This document shows positions 7,907-16,684 of a stretch of DNA of 40,964 nt, piece by piece. This DNA is from Bacteroidales bacterium (GTDB taxonomy: Bacteria; Bacteroidota; Bacteroidia; Bacteroidales; UBA932). A program made the position numbers and the translations under genes. A model generated the notes under the pieces. That model saw nothing but the letters and a program-made list of their open reading frames with translations, made no database searches and was not told the DNA's origin. The stretch lies in assembly GCA_017446775.1 (NCBI GenBank), contig JAFSQE010000009.1:1-40964 (forward strand). Direction: 5' to 3'. Positions within the stretch are counted from its first letter, which is position 1, and every line of letters begins with the position of its first letter.

Positions 7907-8743
7907 GTGAAAAGATATCTGGTGATACTCCTTGCCGCGTTGGCTGTGGCCGCCTGCACGATAGATGTCAGCGACCGCATAGCCAAGGTGGGTGACCATA
8001 TCCTGTACAGGCAGGACATCGCGCGCCTGCTCCCGCAGGGGATATCGGCAGAAGACAGTGCCGCAATGGTGCAGCAGTACATAAACACATGGGCGCTGGC
8101 GCACCTGAAGCTGCTCAAGGCAGAGGAGGCGCTCTCCGAAGAGGAGAAGGATATCACAGACGAGGTGGAGGACTACCGCACCAACCTGCTAAACTATCGT
8201 TTTGAACGGGCATACACGCAGTCGCGGCTGGATACGACCGTAACCGATGAAGAGATACGCGAATACTATGATGCCCACAGCGGCAACTACAAATATCCCT
8301 ACATCATTGCCAAGGCGCGCATAGTTACTCTCTCTCAGAATTCGCCGCACTACGATACGATAAAGAAGAGTTTCGATGCCACCAAAGAAGAGGAAGAGCA
8401 GGAACTCAGGGAGTTGTGGCTATCTTATGCAGAGCGGTTTGAGGAGTTTGGCGGGGCCTGGATGCCGATGCCCACAATTGCCAAGGCGGTGCCGGGGCTG
8501 GATGCAGAGAGTTGCGAGACGATATTCCGCAACGGCGACAAGTATATCAAGGTGGGAGACGGCAAGGACTATTTCATCTTCCTGAGCGAGAAGATTCCGG
8601 TGGGGGAACTTGCCCCTTACGAATATTGCAGACAAACCATAAAAGATGCGATCCTTAACAAACGCAAGCAGGAGTTACGTGCCCAGATGGAACAGGAGCT
8701 TTTGCAGGAAGGGGTCGAAACCAAGAAACTAATCTTATACTGA
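7907..8743 (+). CDS. PPIase/SurA-like periplasmic lipoprotein
   Basis: Translation probably starts at GTG 7907, because the in-frame ATG-free upstream stretch lies inside guaB and the signal peptide begins here (VKRYLVILLAALAVAAC). That gives 278 residues with lipidated Cys near residue 17. The N-terminal half (KVGDHILYRQDIARLLP...) resembles the SurA/PpiC N-terminal chaperone module. The central part (about 130-245) lies where a parvulin domain would be but lacks an easily recognised parvulin core. It may be a chaperone without isomerase activity. It lies between guaB and the SurA-like gene with gaps of 5 and 4 nt, so it is part of an outer-membrane-protein folding set. Confidence 0.75.
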   Translation: MKRYLVILLAALAVAACTIDVSDRIAKVGDHILYRQDIARLLPQGISAEDSAAMVQQYINTWALAHLKLLKAEEALSEEEKDITDEVEDYRTNLLNYRFERAYTQSRLDTTVTDEEIREYYDAHSGNYKYPYIIAKARIVTLSQNSPHYDTIKKSFDATKEEEEQELRELWLSYAERFEEFGGAWMPMPTIAKAVPGLDAESCETIFRNGDKYIKVGDGKDYFIFLSEKIPVGELAPYEYCRQTIKDAILNKRKQELRAQMEQELLQEGVETKKLILY

Positions 8744-8747
8744 ATAG

Positions 8748-10115
8748 ATGAATAAACGGGTTATATCGATACTTGTGGCTCCGCTGCTGGCCATGTTCTT
8801 TGCGCCTGGCCTTGGGGCCCAGACCTATTCGGGCGGTTTGATAGACAAGTCGGTGGCCATTGTGGGCAACGATGTGATCCTGCTCTCCGACATAGAACAG
8901 GAGGTGAGGATGATGCAGGCCTACGGCAATGTGGTGGACAACAACACCCGCTGCCAGATTCTGGAGAACATGGTGTCTGCAAAACTGTTCCTCACCCAGG
9001 CCCGTCTGGACTCCCTCACCGTTACCGACGAACAGGTCAAGGAGCAGGTCAACGCCCGCCTCAACCAGGTGATGAACAGCCTGGGTGGCGAGAAAGAGAC
9101 CGAAGAGTATTTCAAGAAACCGATCTATAAGATAAAGGAAGACTGGACCGAGACCTTCAACGAGCAGTTGCTGATACAGCAGATGCAGCAGAAGGTGTAC
9201 AGCGATATCCCCAAGCTGACCCCGGCAGAGATCAAGAAAAAGAGCGAGGAGACCCCGGCAGAAGATTTGCCGGTAATCCCCACCAAATACAAACTGCGCC
9301 AGATTGTGCTCTATCCCGATAAGGAGACGGCAGCCATGGTGGTAAAGGAGAAACTGCTGGATCTGCGCGAGAGAGTCCTTGCCGGCGAGAAGTTCACTTC
9401 GCTGGCGCGTCTCTATTCACAGGATCCCGGCAGCGCATCGCGGGGCGGCGAGCTTGGCATGCGCTCCAAAACCATCTACTGGCCGCAGTTCTCCGATGCC
9501 GCGATGTCGCTCAAGGTCGGTCAGGTTTCGCAGATAGTGGAGACGCCGGACGGCTTCCACATCATCCAGATGATAGAGAAGTCGGGCGATATGTTCAATG
9601 CGCGTCATATCCTTATAAAGCCCACCTACACCGCAACCGACCGCAACAAAGCGTTCGCACGCCTGGACAGCATCAGGACCGCTATCCTTGAGAATAAGGT
9701 GACCTTTGATGTGGCTGCGTGGAACAATTCGGAAGATTTCAAGACCCGCACCAACGGCGGCATGATGGTGGATGAATATACCGGCAGTTCCAGTTTTGAG
9801 AAGGACCGCCTCAATCCGGCCGACTACGCCGTGATAAAGGAGATGGAGGTGGGTGAGATCTCCGAGCCGTTCGAATCTCTGGATACCGAGGGGAACGGCC
9901 ACACCATATACAAGATTGTCCGGCTGGACGAGGTGACCCCTTCCCATGTGGCCACTTTCGAGACCGACTATGACACCCTTGTGGAGATGACCAACGAAGA
10001 GAATGCCCGCGCAGCGATAGACAATTTTGTAAAAGAGAAAAAGAAGACCACTCACATCAAGATAGACCCGCTCTTTAGCGGATGCAAGTTCGTGGATGAG
10101 AACAACCTCCGGTAA
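8748..10115 (+). CDS. surA: SurA-like periplasmic chaperone/peptidyl-prolyl isomerase
   Basis: The 455-residue protein has a signal peptide ending near AQT (residues 1-25). A SurA N-terminal domain (about 30-165, IDKSVAIVGNDVILLSDIEQEV) precedes two parvulin-type regions. The first (about 180-280) has YSQDPGSASRGGELGM and TPDGFHIIQM; the second starts at ARHILIK (about 286). SurA-type proteins escort unfolded outer-membrane proteins through the periplasm to the BAM complex. The second domain is less canonical. The gene begins 4 nt after the PPIase-like lipoprotein and its last 20 nt overlap the OstA-like gene. The symbol is by family resemblance. Confidence 0.88.
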   Translation: MNKRVISILVAPLLAMFFAPGLGAQTYSGGLIDKSVAIVGNDVILLSDIEQEVRMMQAYGNVVDNNTRCQILENMVSAKLFLTQARLDSLTVTDEQVKEQVNARLNQVMNSLGGEKETEEYFKKPIYKIKEDWTETFNEQLLIQQMQQKVYSDIPKLTPAEIKKKSEETPAEDLPVIPTKYKLRQIVLYPDKETAAMVVKEKLLDLRERVLAGEKFTSLARLYSQDPGSASRGGELGMRSKTIYWPQFSDAAMSLKVGQVSQIVETPDGFHIIQMIEKSGDMFNARHILIKPTYTATDRNKAFARLDSIRTAILENKVTFDVAAWNNSEDFKTRTNGGMMVDEYTGSSSFEKDRLNPADYAVIKEMEVGEISEPFESLDTEGNGHTIYKIVRLDEVTPSHVATFETDYDTLVEMTNEENARAAIDNFVKEKKKTTHIKIDPLFSGCKFVDENNLR

Positions 10116-12882
10116 ATACGTCTTTTTTCTCCTGATCCTGCTTTTTTTGCTGGCATACAGCCCCGACGCCGTTACCCAGCGCAAAAATAAGTCAGAGGAT
10201 AAAGACAGCCTGCTTACCCTGCTCAATGCAGAGTATGCAAGGGTGTTCTCGCGCCCCGGCAACAGGGAATACCGCGAGGTCAAGGGGCCTGCGACCTTTC
10301 TGCACAACGGGGCATATATGTTCTGCGACTCCGCCATCTGGAACGTGAGCCTGAACCAGGTAGAGGCTTACGAAAACGTGAAACTGATTCAGGAGAAGAC
10401 GGTGGTAACCAGCGACAATGTCATCTACTTTGCCGATGAAAACCTGGCGCGCTTCCGCGGAGAGGTGGTTGAGGTGAGCGACAAGGATAAGAATACCCTG
10501 CGCACCCGATATCTGGATTACAATACAGAAGACAGCACCGCCACCTTCTCTTTTGGCGGGGCGATGCGCACCGCAAAGGGCGAGGTAATAGAGAGCGACC
10601 GCGGGGTCTACGATGCAAAGACGGGCATTTGCCGCTTCTCCGACAACGTGGAGATGTTCACCGACAGCTTGTTTATCAAGACCACCCGGCTGGACTACGA
10701 CACCAACCTGCAGAAGGCGTTTTTCAGCAAGAATACGCAGATGTGGAAGAACGACACCTACATGCGTGGCGAGTATGGCTGGTATCAGCAGGATTCCGGG
10801 GTGGTTTACTTTGATACCGATGTGTATCTTAACAATCCCGACTACGAGGGGTGGTGCGACACGCTGTACTACTATCAGCATACCCGCCGGGGGTTTATGC
10901 GCCGTAACGTGGAGCTGCTGGACTCGCTTAACAAGACGTACTTCGTCTCAGATGCGGGCAACATCTGGTTTGACACGGTGAACAACCTGTATGCGACGCT
11001 GTTCCTGGATCCGGCCGCGGTGGTTGTGGGCGAGAATACAGAACATAAGATAGATACCCTCTTCTGCCGTGCCGATACCCTGATGTTTTACACCCAGCGG
11101 ATGTGCGACATCACTGAAGAACAGCTGAAAGACAGCGAAGATGCCCGCAGCCAGGTCAATTTTGACGCGATTGGCGAGGCCGACCGCAAGGCTCAGGAGA
11201 AAAAAGAGCAGGAGAGGAAAGCGGCCATAGAGAAACTGCCCGAATACAAGGCATATAAGAAGCGGATGGAGCTGGCAGAAAAGAGGCGGCAGGACAGTAT
11301 CGCGGCAGCGCGGGCACAGGCGGCGAAAGACAGCCTGGCGGCTTTGGCTCAGGACTCCCTGCGTCTGGCCGCAGCCGATTCCCTGGGTGTCAGCGCACTG
11401 GATTCGCTACAAATTGCCGCAGCCGATTCCCTGAAGCTTGCGGCAGCTGATTCCCTGGCAACCCTTGCCGATGTAGATACTGTGGGTGCGAAGAAACCCG
11501 ATTCTTTGCGGGCGCCCGGTGGCAAACTGGCCCTTGCTGACTCTTTGCAGATTCCTGCAGATTCCCTTGGGACATCCGGCCTGCTGCAGGCGGCAGATTC
11601 CCTTGCGGCAGCGGATTCGCTTGCTGTGGTGGCAGAAGATATGCCCGATACCACAAAATTGCGCTTTATCAAGGGCTATCGCAATGCGATAATATATCGT
11701 ACCGACGTCCAGGCAAGGTGCGATTCTTTATACTTCTCGCAGCTTGACACCCTTATCAGGATGTTTGAAGATCCCGTTATCTGGAACGAGAACCGCCATC
11801 AGCTCAGTGCGGAATCGGTGGTGCTGCAGATGCGCGACAACGCCTTTGACCGTGCGAACCTGCATGGCAATGCGATGATAATCAGTCAGGAAGATTCGTT
11901 GCACTTTGACCAGATCAAGGCCACCGAGATGCTGGGCTATTTTAACAAGGACAACTCTTTGCGCCGCTACGATGCACTAGGCGGGGTGAATGCCATGTTC
12001 TATATGCAGGAGGATAGCGTAATCACCATCCTCAACTCCAAACAGGCGCAGTATATGATGGTCACCATGAAGAACGGGGTGGCGGAAAAGCTCAAATACT
12101 ACGAGTCGATAAACAGCGACGCCTATCCGGTGTATAACCTGCCGATGGACAAGCAGCGCCTGAAGGGGTTCAAGTGGCGTATAGAAGAGCAGCCCAAGAG
12201 TCGTTTTGAGGTTACCAGGCGCAAGTTGCGCCCCTCCAAGCGTGCATCTTACGCAGCGAACAAGCTGCCGGTGTTCCGCCGCACCAACCACTACTTTGAC
12301 GACTACATGACCGACATATACACCCAGATAGCAGAACGGGCAGAGCAGGCGAAAAGAGAGCAGCAGCGCAGCGACTCCCTGGAGGCGGTGCGCCAGATGG
12401 AGCTAAGCCGCGCATCTGCCGATTCTACCCTGGGCATATCCAGCGCGTTTACCCGCGAGGGTGAGCTGATTATCGACTCCCTGGCAACTCTGCGGCCCGA
12501 TCCGCAGATGCATGCTGATACCTTGATGCGTGTTGATACCGTAATGCGTGCCGATACCCTGGCGCGGCCCGATACAGTGAGTCTCCCCTCAGCCTTGATG
12601 CTGCCCGATACTCTTGTCAAAGCTGCAGAAGCTGTGCGTGACACAACCGCAGCCTCGCTTAAAGAGCAGATGGCCGCTTCTTCAAAGGGTTTTGTAGAGA
12701 TTCAGTTGCCGCAAGAGGGCAAGAAACTCACCTGTGCAGAGAAACGTGCCTTGAGAAAAGCGGCACGGCAATTGCGTAGGGAGCAACGAAAGGCAGAGCG
12801 GGAGGCACGCCGTGCAGAACGCGCAGCTAAACGCGCCGCCCGTAAAGCTGCCCGCGAGGCAAAGAAGTTAAGTCAAGAGTAA
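10096..12882 (+). CDS. OstA/LptA-like outer-membrane biogenesis protein with low-complexity inserts
   Basis: The 928-residue protein has a signal peptide or N-terminal anchor (KYVFFLLILLFLLAYS). Residues about 45-300 form a run of short beta strands of the OstA/LptA-like type (NVIYFADENLARFRGEVVEV, RGVYDAKTGICRFSDNVEM), the fold that carries LPS across the periplasm. A charged helix and DSL octapeptide repeats (412-459, then irregular copies to about 510) form a linker. A second OstA-like half spans about 516-735. The tail holds hexapeptide ADTLMR-type repeats (807-830) and a strongly basic helix (about 880-928). It overlaps the surA-like gene by 20 bp. Role in LPS export is inference from fold and neighbours; it is not a full LptD, as no C-terminal barrel is seen. 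Confidence 0.8.
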   Translation: MRTTSGKYVFFLLILLFLLAYSPDAVTQRKNKSEDKDSLLTLLNAEYARVFSRPGNREYREVKGPATFLHNGAYMFCDSAIWNVSLNQVEAYENVKLIQEKTVVTSDNVIYFADENLARFRGEVVEVSDKDKNTLRTRYLDYNTEDSTATFSFGGAMRTAKGEVIESDRGVYDAKTGICRFSDNVEMFTDSLFIKTTRLDYDTNLQKAFFSKNTQMWKNDTYMRGEYGWYQQDSGVVYFDTDVYLNNPDYEGWCDTLYYYQHTRRGFMRRNVELLDSLNKTYFVSDAGNIWFDTVNNLYATLFLDPAAVVVGENTEHKIDTLFCRADTLMFYTQRMCDITEEQLKDSEDARSQVNFDAIGEADRKAQEKKEQERKAAIEKLPEYKAYKKRMELAEKRRQDSIAAARAQAAKDSLAALAQDSLRLAAADSLGVSALDSLQIAAADSLKLAAADSLATLADVDTVGAKKPDSLRAPGGKLALADSLQIPADSLGTSGLLQAADSLAAADSLAVVAEDMPDTTKLRFIKGYRNAIIYRTDVQARCDSLYFSQLDTLIRMFEDPVIWNENRHQLSAESVVLQMRDNAFDRANLHGNAMIISQEDSLHFDQIKATEMLGYFNKDNSLRRYDALGGVNAMFYMQEDSVITILNSKQAQYMMVTMKNGVAEKLKYYESINSDAYPVYNLPMDKQRLKGFKWRIEEQPKSRFEVTRRKLRPSKRASYAANKLPVFRRTNHYFDDYMTDIYTQIAERAEQAKREQQRSDSLEAVRQMELSRASADSTLGISSAFTREGELIIDSLATLRPDPQMHADTLMRVDTVMRADTLARPDTVSLPSALMLPDTLVKAAEAVRDTTAASLKEQMAASSKGFVEIQLPQEGKKLTCAEKRALRKAARQLRREQRKAEREARRAERAAKRAARKAAREAKKLSQE
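11329..11472 (+). repeat. Octapeptide-coding repeat (six DSL octads) in the OstA-like gene
   Basis: Six successive 24-bp units encode DSLAALAQ, DSLRLAAA, DSLGVSAL, DSLQIAAA, DSLKLAAA and DSLATLAD. Several are near-identical at DNA level (GCAGCCGATTCCCTG), so unit number could vary by slippage or recombination. Irregular DSL copies continue to about 11630. Confidence 0.85.
12514..12585 (+). repeat. Hexapeptide-coding repeat near the 3' end of the OstA-like gene
   Basis: Four 18-bp units encode ADTLMR, VDTVMR, ADTLAR and PDTVSL. The consensus is different from the DSL octads in the same gene. Confidence 0.75.
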
Positions 12883-12894
12883 AAATCTTTTAAT

Positions 12895-13599
12895 ATGGAA
12901 AACAAAGGTAATTTTCTGGCAGGCCTGGCAATAATGGTGGGTCTGGTTGCGGTGGCGATAAGCATTCCGCAGGCTGTAAGGGTTTTGAACGCAGCATCGC
13001 GCAACGTCAGCGTACGCGGCCTGTGCGAGCGCGAGGTTATGGCAGACAAGGTTATCTGGCCGCTGCAATACAGTATCGCCGGCGATGACCTGACGGCGCT
13101 TTACAAGCAGATGGAGGCAAATGATGCCGCTATCCGCCGTTTCCTTAACAATGGCGGCATAGAGAACGGAGAGATTACTACCTCTGCCCCTAACGTCTCT
13201 GACGTGTTTACGCAGGAATATGGTGGCAACAACCGTCGCTTTCGCTATGTGATTAAATCTACCACTACCGTCAGCACCGGCAAAGTGGACAAGGTGCTGG
13301 AGTTGATGGGTCACCAGAGCGACCTGCTTCGCAGCGGGATAACCCTTGAAAGCGGCTGGGACAGCCGTCCCACCTTCAGCTTTGAGAGTCTCAACGATAT
13401 CAAGCCAGAGATGATAGAGGAGGCTACCAAGAACGCCCGCGCATCGGCACAGAAGTTCGCAGATGATTCCGGCAGCCGCCTGGGCAAGATCCGCAACGCG
13501 AACCAGGGTTATTTCACAATAGAAGACCGCGACAGCAATACCCCTCAGATAAAGAAGGTGAGGGTTGTTACCAACGTCAATTATTCGCTCTCCAGATAG
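12895..13599 (+). CDS. SIMPL domain (DUF541/YggE-like) protein
   Basis: The 234-residue protein has an N-terminal hydrophobic segment (FLAGLAIMVGLVAVAISI, residues 7-24), either signal anchor or uncleaved signal peptide. A SIMPL domain follows: RNVSVRGLCEREVMADKVIW, a middle region with STTTVSTGKVDKVLELMG, and the late helix IEEATKNARASAQKFADDSGSRLGKI. SIMPL proteins are periplasmic or membrane-bound with poorly defined roles, sometimes linked to stress. It is the last gene of the guaB-to-OstA series, 12 nt after the OstA-like gene and 21 nt before a terminator. Confidence 0.9.
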   Translation: MENKGNFLAGLAIMVGLVAVAISIPQAVRVLNAASRNVSVRGLCEREVMADKVIWPLQYSIAGDDLTALYKQMEANDAAIRRFLNNGGIENGEITTSAPNVSDVFTQEYGGNNRRFRYVIKSTTTVSTGKVDKVLELMGHQSDLLRSGITLESGWDSRPTFSFESLNDIKPEMIEEATKNARASAQKFADDSGSRLGKIRNANQGYFTIEDRDSNTPQIKKVRVVTNVNYSLSR

Positions 13600-13620
13600 C
13601 CGCATCATATTCATACAGGA

Positions 13621-13648
13621 AGCCGCGCCTTTGGGTGCGGCTTTTTTG
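13621..13648 (+). terminator. Intrinsic terminator after the SIMPL gene
   Basis: The 9-bp stem AGCCGCGCC/GGTGCGGCT (one G-U pair) with loop TTTG is followed by TTTTTTG. It separates the guaB series from the V-ATPase operon. Confidence 0.85.
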
Positions 13649-13704
13649 TTGATAAATGTGTAAAAAATATGGCACCCGGATTTAGAAATATTGTTAAAAA
13701 TGCG

Positions 13705-13711
13705 TACTTTG
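13705..13711 (+). promoter_or_regulatory. Candidate -7 box for the V-ATPase operon
   Basis: TACTTTG resembles TAnnTTTG with one base missing and lies 28 nt upstream of the subunit E ATG, in an AT-rich gap that follows a terminator. A promoter is expected here; the exact box is uncertain. Confidence 0.35.
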
Positions 13712-13739
13712 CAGCGTTTTTTCAATAAAAAATCAAGGT

Positions 13740-14348
13740 ATGCAAAATAAACTGCAAGAACTTACCGACAAGCTTTATAATGAGGGACTTGCAAAGGGCA
13801 AGCAAGATGCCGACAATCTGTTGGAACAGGCCCGCAAACAGGCCGATGAGATAATTGCCCAGGCAAACGAGAAGGCGGACGGGATAGTCGCCGCTGCCAG
13901 GCGCGAGGCAGAAGACCTTAAGGTGCGCGTTGCCGGCGATGTGCAAATGGCTTCCAGCCAGACTCTGGCTGCCCTGCGTCAGCAGATAGAGCAGATGATA
14001 GAGGCCCGGGTTGTAGGCGGTGCGGTGGATGCTGCCCTTGCCGATGGCAAGTTTGTGGGCGGCCTGCTAAATACCATTGCGGCAGCTTTCACTGCCGATG
14101 GTGAGCAGCAGTCCCTGGAGGTGATACTCCCCGCCGGGATGAAGGCTTCTCTGGAGCAGTTTGTCCTGGAGAATGTCGGCAAAGAGCTCGCAAAGGGGCT
14201 GGAGTTTGGCTTTAGCGATGATATCGCAGGCGGATTCAGGGTAGTTCCAAAAGAGAAGGGCTATTATCTGGACTTTACAGACGAGAGCTTCAAGGCTCTG
14301 CTGGGCGAGTATCTGCGCCCGGCAACCAAAAAGATACTGTTCGGCTAA
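13740..14348 (+). CDS. ntpE: V/A-type ATPase subunit E (peripheral stalk)
   Basis: The 202-residue protein starts with a long charged helix rich in Ala, Lys, Glu and Gln (residues 1-60, EQARKQADEIIAQANEKADG), typical of the coiled-coil half of subunit E. A C-terminal globular domain (about 95-200, ending EYLRPATKKILFG) follows. Subunit E links the catalytic A3B3 head to membrane subunit I through the peripheral stalk. It is first in the operon, and length is typical. A separate subunit G/H partner gene is not visible. Confidence 0.88.
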   Translation: MQNKLQELTDKLYNEGLAKGKQDADNLLEQARKQADEIIAQANEKADGIVAAARREAEDLKVRVAGDVQMASSQTLAALRQQIEQMIEARVVGGAVDAALADGKFVGGLLNTIAAAFTADGEQQSLEVILPAGMKASLEQFVLENVGKELAKGLEFGFSDDIAGGFRVVPKEKGYYLDFTDESFKALLGEYLRPATKKILFG

Positions 14349-14363
14349 CCATCCGGGAGGCAG

Positions 14364-14924
14364 ATGAACAATTACCCCTATATAATTGCCAGTCTACCCG
14401 ACCTCGTGCTCGATTTTGAAAAGCACGGGTTTGACTATGCCTTTGTGCGCGAAAACATTCTCTTTTCGCTAAGTGCGGGTGATTGCAAGATGGTGGAGCT
14501 GCTCGAGGCGGGATTCCGGGATGAGAATCTCACGCATGATTTTTATCAGGAATGTGCACGTTGCAACAACCGCTTTGTCCGCAATTTCTTCGCGTTTGAT
14601 TATCAGTTGCGCACAGAGAAGGTGGCCTGGCTGCAGCATAAAGACAGTGGCGAAGATTTCGAAGAGAAGGAGGCCTTGCACAAGGCGTTTGCAATCAAAG
14701 ATATACTGCGCCGCGAGCAGGCTATAAACTCTCTAGTCTGGAACAGGATAGAGGAGATGGTCCTTTTGGATGTTTTCACCCTGGACATCATCCTGGCCTT
14801 TCTGGCAAAGGCGCATATCGTGGCCCGCTGGAACGCTCTCGACCGCGCCACCGGGAAGAAGCTGTTCAACGATTTCGTGCAGGAAATAGACGATACCTAC
14901 AATAGAAACAAAATAGAATTCTGA
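14364..14924 (+). CDS. DUF2764 family protein in the V-ATPase operon
   Basis: The 186-residue soluble protein starts MNNYPYIIASLPDLVLDFEK, which matches the family start I know as DUF2764. It is largely helical, with no signal peptide or membrane segment. The same position, between subunits E and A, is occupied by a DUF2764-type gene in V-ATPase operons of Bacteroidota, Chlamydia and Borrelia (established knowledge). It could supply the missing subunit C function, the adaptor between the rotor ring and central stalk; that is inference. It lies 15 nt after ntpE and 5 nt before ntpA. Confidence 0.85.
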   Translation: MNNYPYIIASLPDLVLDFEKHGFDYAFVRENILFSLSAGDCKMVELLEAGFRDENLTHDFYQECARCNNRFVRNFFAFDYQLRTEKVAWLQHKDSGEDFEEKEALHKAFAIKDILRREQAINSLVWNRIEEMVLLDVFTLDIILAFLAKAHIVARWNALDRATGKKLFNDFVQEIDDTYNRNKIEF

Positions 14925-14929
14925 TATAT

Positions 14930-16684
14930 ATGAAGACAACCGGAGTTGTAACGGGCATTATCTCCAACCTTGTGACCATCCGTTTCGACGGTCACGTGGC
15001 AGAGAATGAGATCTGTTACATAGATTTGAAAGGCGTAAGGCTGATGGCCGAGGTTATCAAGGTCAACGGCAAGAACGCCTTCGCCCAGGTTTACGAGAGC
15101 ACCCGCGGCCTTCGCCAGGGCGACAAGGTGGAATTTGACGGCCACATGCTGGAGGCTGTTCTGGGCCCCGGCCTGCTTATGAGCAGTTACGACGGCCTGC
15201 AGAACAACCTTGCCACAATGGAGGATGTTTTCCTCAAACGCGGCGAGTACACCTCCCCGTTGGACCACGAACGGCTTTGGGATTTTACCCCCATCGCCAA
15301 ACCTGGCGACAAGGTAGAGGCTGCATCGTGGCTGGGCGAGGTGAAAGAGGGGTGGCTGCCTCACAAAATAATGGTGCCATTCTCTTTCAAGGGCGTCTAT
15401 ACCGTCAAAGAGGTGGCTGCTGCCGGTCAGTATCGCATAGACGATACCATCGCCACCCTGGTCGATGCCAGGGGGGCGGAGGTCAAGGTGACCATGGTGC
15501 AGCGCTGGCCGGTCAAGGTGGCCATTGGCGGATACAAAGAGAAGCCGCGTCCCTACCGCATCATGGAGACGCACCTGCGTACCATCGATACGTTCAACCC
15601 GATTGCAGAGGGCGGTACCGGCTTCATCCCCGGTCCGTTCGGCTGCGGCAAGACTGTGCTTCAGCATGCTATTGCCCGCCAGGGCGATGCCGAGGTGATT
15701 GTGATGGCTGCCTGCGGCGAGCGTGCCAACGAGGTGGTGGAGATATTCAAGGAGTTCCCCGAACTGATAGATCCCAACACCGGCCGCAAGCTGATAGAGC
15801 GCACCACCATAATCTGCAACACCTCCAACATGCCGGTGGCAGCCCGCGAGGCGTCGGTCTACACCGCTATGACAATATGCGAGTATTACCGTGCGATGGG
15901 TCTCAAGGTGCTGCTGCTGGCAGACTCCACCTCCCGCTGGGCACAGGCGCTGCGTGAGATGAGTAACCGTCTGGAAGAGCTCCCCGGTGCCGATGCATTC
16001 CCGGTGGACCTATCCTCTATCATTTCAAATTTCTATTCCCGCGCCGGCATAGTCAAGCTTAACAATGGCGCCACCGGGTCGGTGACCTTTATCGGTACGG
16101 TATCGCCCGCAGGCGGTAACCTCAAGGAGCCGGTAACCGAATCCACCAAGAAGGCTGCCCGCTGCTTCTATGCGCTGGAGCAGGCACGTGCCGACAGCAA
16201 GCGTTACCCGGCGGTGAATCCGCTTGATTCTTACTCGAAATACCTGGAGTATCCCGAGATTGTGGATTATCTGAACCACAGGGTGCGCGACGGCTGGGTA
16301 GATGATGTTATGCGCGCCAAAAATATCGTGCGCCGCGGCAAGGAGATGGCAGAGCAGATCAACATCCTGGGCGACGACGGAGTCCCTTTGAGCTATCACG
16401 AAACCTTCTGGAAGTCGGAACTTATCGACTTCGTGATTCTGCAGCAGGATGCGTTTGACCCTGTGGACAGCCAGTGCCTTATGGAGCGTCAGGATTATAT
16501 GCTCACCAAGGTGCTGGAGGTGTGCGACAAGAAGTTTGACTTTGAGTCGTTTGAACAGTGCGGGGCATACTTCAAGCAGCTCATCAATATCTTCCGCCAG
16601 ATGAACTATTCCGAATGGAAGGGCGAGCAGTTCGAGAAATATAATGACCAACTAAACAACATCCTTGTCAATGGCAACAAATAA
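14930..16684 (+). CDS. ntpA: V/A-type ATPase catalytic subunit A
   Basis: The 584-residue protein is the catalytic head subunit, hydrolysing or making ATP at the A/B interface. The order is an N-terminal beta barrel (1-70), the subunit A-specific bulge domain (about 110-190), and the nucleotide-binding domain with P-loop GPFGCGKT at 235-242. The motifs ACGERANEVVEIFKEFPEL and LLLADSTSRWAQALREMSNRLEELPG follow, then the C-terminal helical domain. Length matches bacterial NtpA (about 580-590). All motifs are intact. Its last 14 nt overlap the start of ntpB. Confidence 0.97.
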   Translation: MKTTGVVTGIISNLVTIRFDGHVAENEICYIDLKGVRLMAEVIKVNGKNAFAQVYESTRGLRQGDKVEFDGHMLEAVLGPGLLMSSYDGLQNNLATMEDVFLKRGEYTSPLDHERLWDFTPIAKPGDKVEAASWLGEVKEGWLPHKIMVPFSFKGVYTVKEVAAAGQYRIDDTIATLVDARGAEVKVTMVQRWPVKVAIGGYKEKPRPYRIMETHLRTIDTFNPIAEGGTGFIPGPFGCGKTVLQHAIARQGDAEVIVMAACGERANEVVEIFKEFPELIDPNTGRKLIERTTIICNTSNMPVAAREASVYTAMTICEYYRAMGLKVLLLADSTSRWAQALREMSNRLEELPGADAFPVDLSSIISNFYSRAGIVKLNNGATGSVTFIGTVSPAGGNLKEPVTESTKKAARCFYALEQARADSKRYPAVNPLDSYSKYLEYPEIVDYLNHRVRDGWVDDVMRAKNIVRRGKEMAEQINILGDDGVPLSYHETFWKSELIDFVILQQDAFDPVDSQCLMERQDYMLTKVLEVCDKKFDFESFEQCGAYFKQLINIFRQMNYSEWKGEQFEKYNDQLNNILVNGNK

